Below, piece after piece: positions 55,144 to 64,000 of a stretch of 64,000 nt of DNA. Source of the stretch: Paraescarpia echinospica (Eukaryota > Annelida > Polychaeta > Sabellida > Siboglinidae); contig CM034531.1 in the NCBI GenBank assembly GCA_020002185.1, forward strand, positions 74,919,799 to 74,983,798, written 5' to 3'. Under the pieces are notes generated by a model. The model made no database searches. It worked only from the letters and a program-made list of their open reading frames with translations, and was not told where the DNA came from. A program made the translations under genes and the position numbers. Each line of letters starts with the position of its first letter. Position 1 is the stretch's first letter.

Positions 55144-55799
55144 CTTAAACAACTTTTCCCACTTTTTCTTTTTGTTGTAAAGAAAAACATTTGAGGCGAA
55201 CATTTCAATAAATATACGAAACGCACGCCAATACTTAAAGTTGCATTCTGAGGTCATGTTTTAAATAGATCACATTTCTTATTCATGAATCAACATGCCC
55301 CTTACACTACATAAATCACTTTCATCAGCTCCATGTAAACTTTTGTTCATATGCAATTTAAAGGCGTAAAAGACGATGAAAAAAAGTGCCATATATGTAT
55401 TTTTTTTGTTCGCTGGTCGAACCTAACGACCACTAATGGTGCAAAATTAATGCATAATTATATTTACTGAATAACATATCAAATGAAAAAGTGACATATG
55501 GCAGGAAGTATGATCCAATAAATAAATAGCGGTCATATTGAATATATTTGTACACACACAGTTAAAATGGTAGTTTAACTCGGAATGCAAATACAAATGT
55601 GAAGCAAAATTACGTTGATGTGTAAACAGCTTTGTTGAAACACCAACTACCCCATGCATCGAGAGAGGGCTGCTGACCAATGATGAGGGACCAAGAACGA
55701 AGATGGACAGAGCTAAACACACCAGACCCACAACACCCAGCAGACATCCCGCCTGCAGAGAGACACGGAGACAGGATCGTATACGTACAGCAGCACCAA

Positions 55800-55985
55800 T
55801 CAAATCACAACCACTAGTATTCATTCTAAATCTCTCCCTCAAACCTGGTAAGTTTATCACAAAATGGAAGCATGCAAAGGTGTTGCCACTTTACAAATCA
55901 GGCCCATCAATGAAAACTAACAATTACAGAACAATTTCTCAATGTTACCCATCTTGTTTAACCAATTGAACGTTTTCTTCATAGG
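55800..55985 (+). mobile_element. Short LINE reverse-transcriptase fragment
   Basis: Frame gives LNLSLKPGKFITKWKHAKVL, PLYKSG and NNYRTIS, then, shifted, LPILFNQLN, the RT finger region (WKxAxVxPLYKSG, NYRxIS). Confidence 0.6.
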
Positions 55986-56610
55986 TCTTTTACAGATTAT
56001 TTGGCATAAACTTCTCACGAATGCCCAGTCAAGATTGCACTCTACAGTGACGTCACTGCTCAATGTTACAAACCAATGGTTAAAACATTGACAACGGACA
56101 AATGACTAGACTATATGGAATGTTTGTTGTGCAACTACAACATTAACTGATAACGTGAACACTGATGTATGAATACATTGTGAACTCTTACTCTGAACTG
56201 ATGCCATAGAGGTCAGACCACATTTATACATACCAGAATTCTGCATATCAGAATTCAAAGCCTAAAGTGTGCTACTCTGTCGATTCCGACGAGTTTGTTT
56301 CGCCAAGATGCAAATGAGTGCAGCCAGGTTGCTACTTTTGCTACGTTTGCAATTTTTACTTGGATAGAGAGTTGTTGTGTTAAGATCTGGCATGGTGTAC
56401 GGGTTTATGTGTTGATATTCCAGAAACACCGCCAATGATACATAAGTGTTTTTGAACACTTTTTCATTTGTTATCACCCAAAACGTCAACATGGTCGTGA
56501 ATTGGAATCTCGGTTGGGATCTGACCTCTCTAAACATAGAATCGTAACATACGATTGCCTGGTGATTTATACGCATGAGTAGTAATATTCGGTAAAGCAC
56601 AGAGTATTTC
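55986..56610. other. Gene B downstream region, nothing recognised
   Basis: No exon or repeat seen. An open frame on the minus strand (56262-56600) has no recognisable family signature. Confidence 0.45.
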
Positions 56611-56616
56611 TAAGTC

Positions 56617-56622
56617 TTTATT
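56617..56622 (-). promoter_or_regulatory. Candidate polyadenylation signal of GALNT gene B
   Basis: AATAAA on the minus strand about 50 bp after the gene B stop codon. Confidence 0.45.
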
Positions 56623-56673
56623 ATTTCTTGTCCGACTCGCGTGCCTTGGGGTCTTCGGTAGAGTGACATTAGG

Positions 56674-56838
56674 CTAGGCGTCAGCATGAATAGGGTTCGT
56701 TTCACCAATCCAGTTCTCCCATTCCCACTGCTGGGTGGCAGCACCAGTGCATGTGTTAATGGTCACGAACTTCCCACTCGCGTGGTCCGCCGTGTCCAGG
56801 CAAAGATCTGACTTGAAGTGACGTATCTCTTTCGTCTT
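56674..56838 (-). CDS. GALNT gene B, last exon (ricin-B gamma, stop)
   Basis: Acceptor GTTTTAG. Encodes [18 protein letters not shown] and [17 protein letters not shown], ending HADA and TAG at 56674-56676. The tail is about 20 residues shorter than in gene A. Confidence 0.92.
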   Translation of the reverse strand, partial: KTKEIRHFKSDLCLDTADHASGKFVTINTCTGAATQQWEWENWIGETNPIHADA

Positions 56839-59800
56839 CTAAAACACGAAGGGGCATTGAAAACTAGAGCCTAAATTATACTTGGCTGGTATAAAATTGG
56901 AAACATACCCAGACAGCCACTTCTGTTGTGTGACTTAAAACAGTCAACTACAGCTGCATCAAAAGGTATGGGATTTTTTCCAAGTAGAATTACTCAGATT
57001 AGAATTACTCGGATTCAAATCCGTCATAATAGTAATGCTTAAAATAATATTTAACAAGCAAAGCATCATGCATAGTCGATGTGAGACATCTCACTTTAAA
57101 AAATGTGCGTGGCAATTATGTTACCGTAATGTATACATATGAGTGGATCTTAACACTTATGTTTTCCATTACTGGGTATTGAATGTGCCACTGCCACTGT
57201 TGTACAGGTAGTTATAATATATATTGTTGTACAGTTAGTTCAATACATGCAGGGTATATTGTAGTTATCAATAATGTAATAATAAATTAATATATGTTAG
57301 TAATTTTGTACGTACCTGTCACACCATCACATGAATAATAATTCAACTACTTGAATTGAAGTCGTACGTGTAAATGTATGGATATATGGTATTTTGCAAA
57401 CATACAAGTAATAATATTTATTATTAACTGACTCACAGTATGATACGTCCACCGCTGTATGATTCCCTGGCCATGACATGTTTCCATGATGACGTCAGGT
57501 CCGGTTCCACCTTTTGCCACTGCGCATTGGAACTCACGGCGTAGTTCGTGTTTCAAACTCAAGGAGTATAGCTGAAACCAAAAGTGGCTTCGTGCAAGAC
57601 TGCACTTCACAGCACAACGTTGGAATCCTTTTCGAAATAAATATGGAGTCCACACATAGAAACACGGTGTGATTGAATCTTAGTACGCAATTACGACAAT
57701 ACACTGACAAATCATCAATGCGTTTTAGTAACTCGACGGTAGGCCTTAATGGGACACTTTATTAAATAACTGAACCTACAGTTACATTGTTATTCAACAT
57801 AATAATACAACAGAGAAAGTATAACGTCCTGTGTGTTAAATGGTCACGCTACATAATGACCACGGATGAAACTTCTTTTTAATAATGGCTAATTTTCCGG
57901 CGCGAAACATACCAGAACGAACGTATATGACATTTACTACTTAATTTCTTAAAGTGAAGTCAGTAACGTGAAGAAACATATTTTTGTCTTTAACGGACCT
58001 GTAACGAACCGCATAATAACGCAAAACAAGACAAGCAAACAGCGTTCCCAGCATCTAGCCATGTTAGTCGAAAGTTGGTCGGAAGTCTATAAAGAGAGCT
58101 GACCAATGTCTATAGTGCCTCCGTCTCTCGGACAGTTGTGGAACAACAACTCTTTATGGGATTTGCATCTGTAACGTGAGTTAATGCGAATATAGAAATA
58201 AGAGGAGGTATGTTGTGCATTATACATGTATTTTATATGTGACAACATCATCAATAGTATTGTGGTGTTTTTGGTTGATAACGTGACTACGCTTACTAGC
58301 GCGGCAATTATTAGTCACAAGATGGTACATTGTTTCATTCACTTGTATTTCAGCTCAGCCTGGCTACGCAGCATACGAATGTCGTTGTAATTAGGCACTT
58401 TCTAGGAACAATCAATGCTTTGCCAGTAAGAAGCGTGTTACTCTTATTAAGAAGTGACTCTAGCCGTGTCAACTGAAAATAGTGAAACTGGGATGTCAGC
58501 AACGTCTATTACATATATTCAGAGTGTTATGTACTATGTTTAGCTGCTGACCTACATCGGCGTGTGTTGCCGTAGTTACCTGGTTGGTTCCCTTCTGACA
58601 GTAGAACAAGCCGAGTTGGTAGGAGTTATGTTCGTTTTCCGCGAGCGTGTCGAGACACAGGTTTGAATCGGGGTTCCTCACCTGCAAATTGCGTAACATT
58701 GCAACCCATCCTCGATTAATTCAAATCCAGCCTAACGCGAATCACATTATTAAAATTTAAACACGTAGTGTCTGAATATTTTTTTTTATATGGTGCGCAG
58801 CAAGGCAGTTGGTTTAATGAATGAATGAATGAATGGATGGATGGATGAATGAATGAATGAATGAATGAATGAATGAATTAATTAATTAATTGTAATCATT
58901 ACTATAAGCAGTTTCAATTTGATCATCTAACCATGTTTTATTAATTTTGAATAAGCGATTCAAGTTATCTATAACAGTCGTGTTTGATATATAGCACCAC
59001 CGAAACTAATAAATGAAACGCCATGATAGTTTCGTCAGGGGAATAACTGTGTTATAACAAAATTCAAACGGTCCGTCGGTCAGTCGGTCGGTCGGTCGTT
59101 CGGTCGTTCGGTCTGAACGATCAAATGACCGAACGACCGACAGCATAACAAGAACGAAGAAGAAATGAATGAGAATGGCTGGAATTTTGATGGCATGAGC
59201 CGCGAATTATGTGAAAGAAATATGGAACAAACGTGAGCCCTCACCTGTCCCCAGGCAATGACATTCATGTCCGGGACAAACTTGTCGGGGTACACGTTGT
59301 CGAGGTACCACTTGAACGAGTGACACTTGAGTCGCTCTCGTAGGGCGATCCGCTCCGAGATGTCGCCACAGTCGGTTTCCTGTCATATAGGTGGTGAGTG
59401 GAAAACAGAAGTCTTGGACATAATCGCATATTTCATTTTTTGAATATCAAACAGAAAAAATGTGGTTATACGTTATCCAGTAAACGACCAAAGTACAGAA
59501 TCTAGACAATCCGACACAGCCTCGACATAATTACCCTGTAAATATTGTATGTGATAGCTGATACAGTTGAACACAAGTGAAGAACACGGTGTATTGTTAT
59601 TTCACAAAGTTGTAATAGGTGTAAGGAAACTGAACCAGCGTATAGCCAATGACCGTACCTTTAGTGTCGTACGATGATTATAGTAGAGCCTGATATAGTC
59701 GTCCATCCACACTCTGGCCATGCGCAGGGAGTTGAGGCCGTGGTAGTCTCGCTTCTTGTCTGTCCGACGACAAAATAAGTCGTTTACACAAACACACGTA

Positions 59801-59948
59801 CTTGCATACACGCACGCACACACGCACACGTACACGTACACTCACGCATGTACACACTCGCGCAAATACACACGCAGATACGCGTATACACGCACGGAGA
59901 TATACACGCGCACGCACGCACGCATACGCGGGCAGGCAGGCACGCTCG

Positions 59949-60009
<61 letters not shown>

Positions 60010-63000
60010 ACATTTAGTATTCCTACTCCTTAAACGCAGGTATGACGCGTCATTGTAACATCGAGTAGATTACCTGGGAATCCGTACGGATGCGTCGACC
60101 TGAATATGTGTCCGACCTTGGAGCATGGAATGAACTCGACCGATCCCCCACACATCCACACCTAACAACAGACATTTCGTTCTGGAGTAAAGTTACCTCA
60201 TCACTGATTTTCTGGAAGACTGTGTTCTGACTGAAATTTCAAAATGGCGACGAAACACTACCAACGGAAAATTCATCACTGATACACAAAACGGTTTAAT
60301 GTGCATGTTGTAGTCTCAATATGGAATCATTCTAACCACGATTCAAAGTACATGACAAGTGTGCGTGAAAATTCGCGTACATTCCGTGGAGGAAACCTTT
60401 CACAATAATGGTGTCTCTGTAGAGACTGCGGTGACATGAGAACGGTTGTTTGTATATAAGTTGCAAGTGGCTGTATAAAGGGATGGATTGATCCGCACAA
60501 TGCCGGAAAGATAACAATGCGATATATTTATTAGAAGTTAGAACACACCTTTGTTATCGTGCAAGCAACGAGAGAGAACGCTGATTAGTAGGCATATGGC
60601 GAACCGATAAGAGAATATAGAATAGAAAGGATTGGGCCTACTTTAATAACAGTAAACGATGATGAGTATTATTATTATGACGATAATGCCGATGCCGACC
60701 ATGATGATGACGCCGACAACGATGATGATGACGAAATGACGGTGATATAGAAGGCTAAGGAATATGTCTCACGCGAAAAGATAATTCTAGGTTTTCTCCT
60801 CCCCATATCTCCATTCCCGAGTCGTAGCCTCCGATCTCGAAGAAGTAGCGTCTGTCGGCGGCAAACAGTCCGCCCGGCATGGTGGGAGAACTGCAATTAG
60901 AATCAGCAGCTATAGGAACGAAAATGTTCATAAAGTTGGAAGAAATGAAATAACACAATTTTCTCAGTACACAAATTGTTTGACGTTCATCGCCACAACA
61001 ACATACTTCAGCTTGAGGGGTACAATTTACTGGGAAGACCAGTGTCACCGGCGATAGCCAATCTATTTATGGAATGGCTGGAACAACAAGCCATCGCCAC
61101 AGCTCCAGTAACTTGTCAGCCCAGACTATGGAAGCGATGTGTGGATGACGTCATGGAAATCGTGAGAAAGGGGTGTCAACAACAACTGACAGATCACCTA
61201 AGCACCATGGACGCAACAGTGAACATCAAGTCCAAGAATGAAGAAGAGGGTGAGAGGTCACTGCCGTCCCTAAACACATTGATCGTACAAAAAGAGGATG
61301 GAACGGTCAAACTCCTAGTGTATCGGAAGAAGACCCACCCGACTAGTATCTGAACTTTAGTTCACACCATCCGCTACATCAGAAACTGGGTGTCATCAAA
61401 ACATTACTGGACACATGCAAAAACATCCTAGCTGAGCCAGAAGGCAGAAAGAAAGAGGTGGACTATATCACCAAGGCGCTACAGCAGTGCGGGTATCCAA
61501 GTTGGACCATAGGGAAGATGAGGGAACAACAACAAAACCAGAGGGGAAAGACCAAGGATAGGAAGAACACAGAAAAATCCAGTGGTATAGCCACCTTACC
61601 ATACATACAAGGAGTGACAGAACCGGTGCAATGCGTACTAAAACAACAGATATAGCGGCAGCTGTCAGACCACTCAGAAAAATATTAGTACACCTAAAAG
61701 ACAAAGTGGAAGACAGCAAGAAGACTGACTGTGTATGCCAAATCCCCTGAAACATCTGCAACACCACGTACATTGGGTTAACGGGGAGAACAGTCGGCAC
61801 GAGGCTAGAAGAACATAAGAATGAAGTTGATACTATAACAACCAGACGTTTCACTCGAGAAAAAAGGAAAGTCTCAACAAACATCGAACACAAGTAGGCG
61901 ATAACTGACCATGAGGACAGAAACAACTGTGTAATAGACTGGGAGGGAGCCAGAGTGGCAGATAGAGAGACAGACAGGTGTGTGCGATGGATTAAGGAGG
62001 CCTGGACAGAAATAACTGCGTAATAGACTGGGAGGGAGCCAGAGTGGTAGATAGAGAGACAGACAGGTGGGAGCGATGGATTAAGGAGACCTGGACAGAA
62101 ATAACTGCGTGTAATAGACTGGGAGGGAGCCAGAGTGGTAGATAGAGAGACAGACAGGTGGGAGCGATGGATTAAGGAGACCTGGACAGAAATAACTGCG
62201 TGTAATAGACTGGGAGGGAGCCAGAGTGGTAGATAGAGAGACAGACAGGTGGGAGCGATGGATTAAGGAGGCCATCTGGATTAGAATGACAACACCAACA
62301 AAGTATAGAGACGAGGGGGGATACAGACTGTGTCACGTGTGGGACAGCCTGTTCGCCACACCATCTGGCGAGCAGAGGAAGAACAGTTCCTGATGATGGC
62401 CGTCGAAGGCGGTTGAAACGTCGATTGTGAGTCAAGTTTCTAGTTGTGTACTTGGCATTTTTTTTTTTTAAACAAAACAGTTTCATACTTTCAAAACAAC
62501 TTAACTCTTATGAGGGAATTAAGACGATTATGCTGTAAGTCGTATTCGCATGTTATGAATTAACAATGGTTGCGTTCTTTAGAATTAAATGTGAGATGAA
62601 GATAAATTGGAGCTGATTTTGAGAGGCAAAACTCCCAACTGTGTTAGAGAATGAATACGGACAGATTGGCAATGACAGCATGGAACACAAACGGGGTTAG
62701 AAGGAGAAGAAGGAGACCGAAATTAAGACGGAGAGACAGTATCAAGACTGATCAGGTCAGGGATGACCAGCCGAAAGTAGGAGACAATAGCAGTAGATCG
62801 GGACAGGTGGATAAGTATCATCGAGAGGGCAGAATTGACCGATCGACGGTCAACACTCCACAAAGAACGAAGGGGCGCAGGAAGAAGAAGATAAACGGAT
62901 ATCGTGTTTGTCTTTCAATAGTGTGGCTCTGTGCACTACTGTAGCACTATAGAAAGTAAACAAGTAGTCGCTACCGTAGTGGGTCAGTCTCCGAAGTTCT

Positions 63001-63178
63001 ATACGCCGCATCCTTAGCAGAGATGTAACGCCACGTGAAGTGAAGTGACCACGAGAAGCCCCCAACGGCCGTGCCCCCGCCCGCCTGGTACTGCAACGTC
63101 TCGGCCGAGATGCCGTCGATGGACGGGCACAGCACGGCGCTCCGCTTCTCCTTGATCCGCGCCAGCAGCGGCTCCAGC
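56674..63178 (-). CDS. Polypeptide N-acetylgalactosaminyltransferase, gene B (partial, eight 3' exons)
   Basis: Second GALNT gene, tandem to gene A and on the same strand. The visible exons (1048 nt, 348 codons after the split first codon, plus stop) correspond to gene A exons 4-11 with the same phases. They contain WGGEN, GHIFR with the third metal His, a [15 protein letters not shown] linker and a ricin-B domain with two CLD motifs and QQWEW. The anchor, the first GT-A part and the DxH motif lie beyond the right edge. The same exons span 6.5 kb here but 22 kb in gene A, because introns here hold fewer transposons. No stop or frameshift seen. Expected role: Golgi O-GalNAc transfer; substrate preference unknown. 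Confidence 0.93.
57437..57571 (-). CDS. GALNT gene B, exon equivalent to A exon 10 (ricin-B beta)
   Basis: Acceptor GGTTTCAG. Encodes [19 protein letters not shown] and [19 protein letters not shown]; donor CATACT^GTGAGT. Confidence 0.93.
58580..58681 (-). CDS. GALNT gene B, exon equivalent to A exon 9 (ricin-B alpha)
   Basis: Acceptor TTTGCAG. Encodes [17 protein letters not shown] and [14 protein letters not shown]; donor AACCAG^GTAACT. Confidence 0.93.
58817..58891. repeat. (GAAT)n microsatellite
   Basis: GAATGAATGAATG with GGAT variants, then ATTAATTAATTAATT. Confidence 0.9.
59067..59145. repeat. (GGTC)n with its own inverse
   Basis: CGGTCGGTCGGTCGTTCGG runs, then GAACGATCAAATGACC and CGAACGACCGAC, so the two sides can pair. 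In the intron between gene B exons 8 and 9, about 100 bp from exon 8. Confidence 0.8.
59245..59379 (-). CDS. GALNT gene B, exon equivalent to A exon 8
   Basis: Acceptor ATATGACAG. Encodes [19 protein letters not shown] and [20 protein letters not shown]; donor GGACAG^GTGAGG. About 94% identical to the A exon, and the upstream intron end is also similar. Confidence 0.95.
59659..59759 (-). CDS. GALNT gene B, exon equivalent to A exon 7
   Basis: Acceptor GTCGGACAG. Encodes [20 protein letters not shown], then [14 protein letters not shown]; donor CTAAAG^GTACGG. The 5' 64 nt are identical to gene A, the remainder diverged. Confidence 0.95.
59790..60012. repeat. (CA)n/(ACGC)n compound microsatellite
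   Basis: Mixed CACGCA and TACACG units, then pure CA from about 59953 to 60002. Confidence 0.93.
60074..60161 (-). CDS. GALNT gene B, exon equivalent to A exon 6
   Basis: Acceptor GTTGTTAG. Encodes [20 protein letters not shown] and RSTHPYGFP; donor CCCAG^GTAATC. 88 bp. Confidence 0.95.
60773..60890 (-). CDS. GALNT gene B, exon equivalent to A exon 5
   Basis: Acceptor AATTGCAG. Encodes [20 protein letters not shown] and [15 protein letters not shown]; donor CGC^GTGAGA. 118 bp, with many synonymous differences from gene A. Confidence 0.95.
60975..62460 (+). mobile_element. Penelope-like element relic (RT plus GIY-YIG), 5'-truncated
   Basis: 60976-61353 reads [31 protein letters not shown] and [11 protein letters not shown], the Penelope reverse transcriptase; the usual YVDD is CVDD here. 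Downstream: [15 protein letters not shown] near 61460, then [20 protein letters not shown] and EHKNEV near 61755-61830, a GIY-YIG endonuclease, and [16 protein letters not shown] near 61930. Frameshifts and stops near 61353, 61655, 61748 and 61895. It lies in gene B between the exons at 62975 and 60890, opposite to the gene. Confidence 0.85.
61913..62275. repeat. ~90-bp tandem repeat inside the Penelope-like element
   Basis: Four units of 89-91 bp, each with CTGGACAGAAATAACTGCG (variant in the first), AATAGACTGGGAGGGAGCCA and GGATTAAGGAG. They repeat the part of the GIY-YIG ORF reading [14 protein letters not shown], so they arose by tandem duplication and break the frame. Confidence 0.9.
62651..62944 (+). 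pseudogene. Possible LINE C-terminal fragment (basic ORF)
   Basis: The 97-codon frame has [20 protein letters not shown] and [14 protein letters not shown], reminiscent of the basic GRPKLRWRD and terminal RRKK region of some LINE polyproteins. Weak evidence. In a gene B intron, next to exon 62975. Confidence 0.35.
62975..63178 (-). CDS. GALNT gene B, exon equivalent to A exon 4
   Basis: Acceptor GTTGCCAG. Encodes [18 protein letters not shown], then [17 protein letters not shown] and SETDPLR; donor TACG^GTAGCG. Slightly longer than the A exon (204 against 189 bp) and markedly GC-rich. Confidence 0.93.
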
Positions 63179-63189
63179 CTGGCAACGAA

Positions 63190-64000
63190 GAAGGTTCAAC
63201 ACGCGCTCAACGCGACATCGAAGTGTGTCTAATTAATCAACTGACAACGAATCATATTGAAATAATATAAGAACAGAACGACATTGGCAAGGATGCAATA
63301 AGTTATTTATTTAACTAATTTAATTAAGTTGTTTTAACTGACTTTTTAAAATATGAAAATGTGTTAAGTATCCTTTAAAGGAGATTGTTTCGTTCTGCGG
63401 AATGGACCAGGATGCAGTTTTATTGACTTGCATGCCTTGAATATAGAACATCGCGACAGCGCTGAACATCAAACATCTTTGCGGTTAAACCATCCGGCCT
63501 TCGTTATATTTCCACTAGGGTGATTTATGATCTGGAAGATTTGTTATATTTTGCGGAAGAAATATTCAAACTGCGAACACAGTTTCGGGCTAATTAAACA
63601 AAATTAAATTGGTATTATGCCATCAATATATTTATTGACATTGTATTAATTAACATAAAAATAAAAAGAGGAACAAACAACCTCTTTTTACGAACATTTT
63701 ACCTTGTTGACGCCTTTAGCGAGGGCTGTAATACGGAGCCAGGACATTACAAATGTATCGTAACGAAAAGGACACAAACAGTTAACATCCAAGAAACAGG
63801 AACTGTCTACTAGGGATATCGACTTTGGAAAAAAACATTAAACTTACCGAGGTGTTATTTTTATCCTATAACGTAGTTTACTTTTCTAGCTTACGCAACG
63901 CTGGAAATCGTTTATAAAATGCTTATACGTGCATTACGTTTTGCATTGGGTGCATTAGGAAACTGCATACGTGGGCTTATAAAAGTGCTTCGCACCGGAA
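63190..64000. other. Gene B intron, nothing recognised
   Basis: AT-rich; the next upstream GALNT exon (with the DxH motif) is not present before the window ends. Confidence 0.55.

Noticed and set aside
56262..56600. 112-codon minus-strand ORF downstream of gene B
   Set aside because: No recognisable motifs and it overlaps the expected 3' end region of nothing known; probably chance.

Overview
This is a eukaryotic window: spliced genes with GT-AG introns, abundant microsatellites, and several classes of non-LTR retrotransposon, Penelope-like element, SINE and DNA transposon. The mix of CR1 with an esterase ORF1, RTE, a CR1/L2-like LINE, a Penelope element with a GIY-YIG domain and a TSO1-type CXC transposon suggests a non-vertebrate metazoan, probably aquatic. 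I cannot fix the phylum from the sequence alone.

The only host genes I can support are two tandem polypeptide N-acetylgalactosaminyltransferase (GALNT, GalNAc-T) genes, both on the minus strand. Gene A (49573 down to 7232) is complete: 11 coding exons with matching splice phases give 1788 coding nt, a 595-residue type II Golgi enzyme with a short N-terminal anchor, a GT-A catalytic domain (DAH metal motif, WGGEN, GHIFR) and a C-terminal ricin-B lectin domain. Gene B (63178 down to 56674) is cut by the right edge of the window. Only its eight 3' exons are present, with exon sizes and phases nearly the same as in gene A. Some exons of A and B are almost identical and others well diverged, which suggests gene conversion.

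Layout. 1-7200: repeats, a TTAA-flanked foldback element (copy 1), a (GA)n tract and an RTE-type LINE relic. 7232-49573: gene A, with introns filled by minisatellites (42-, 40- and 29-bp units), microsatellites, SINEs, a LINE with a 1.9-kb insert, a TIR transposon carrying a CXC-domain protein relic, a second foldback element and a nearly full-length CR1. 49600-56670: intergenic space with a 457-bp repeat, LINE fragments, a MITE-like element and a perfect 115-bp-arm palindrome. 56674-63178: gene B, with a Penelope-like element in one intron. 63180-64000: nothing recognised.

None of the transposon genes looks intact; each has frameshifts or stops. The least described items are the palindromic TTAA element with tRNA-like modules and outward ORFs, and the long-TIR transposon relic with a CXC domain.
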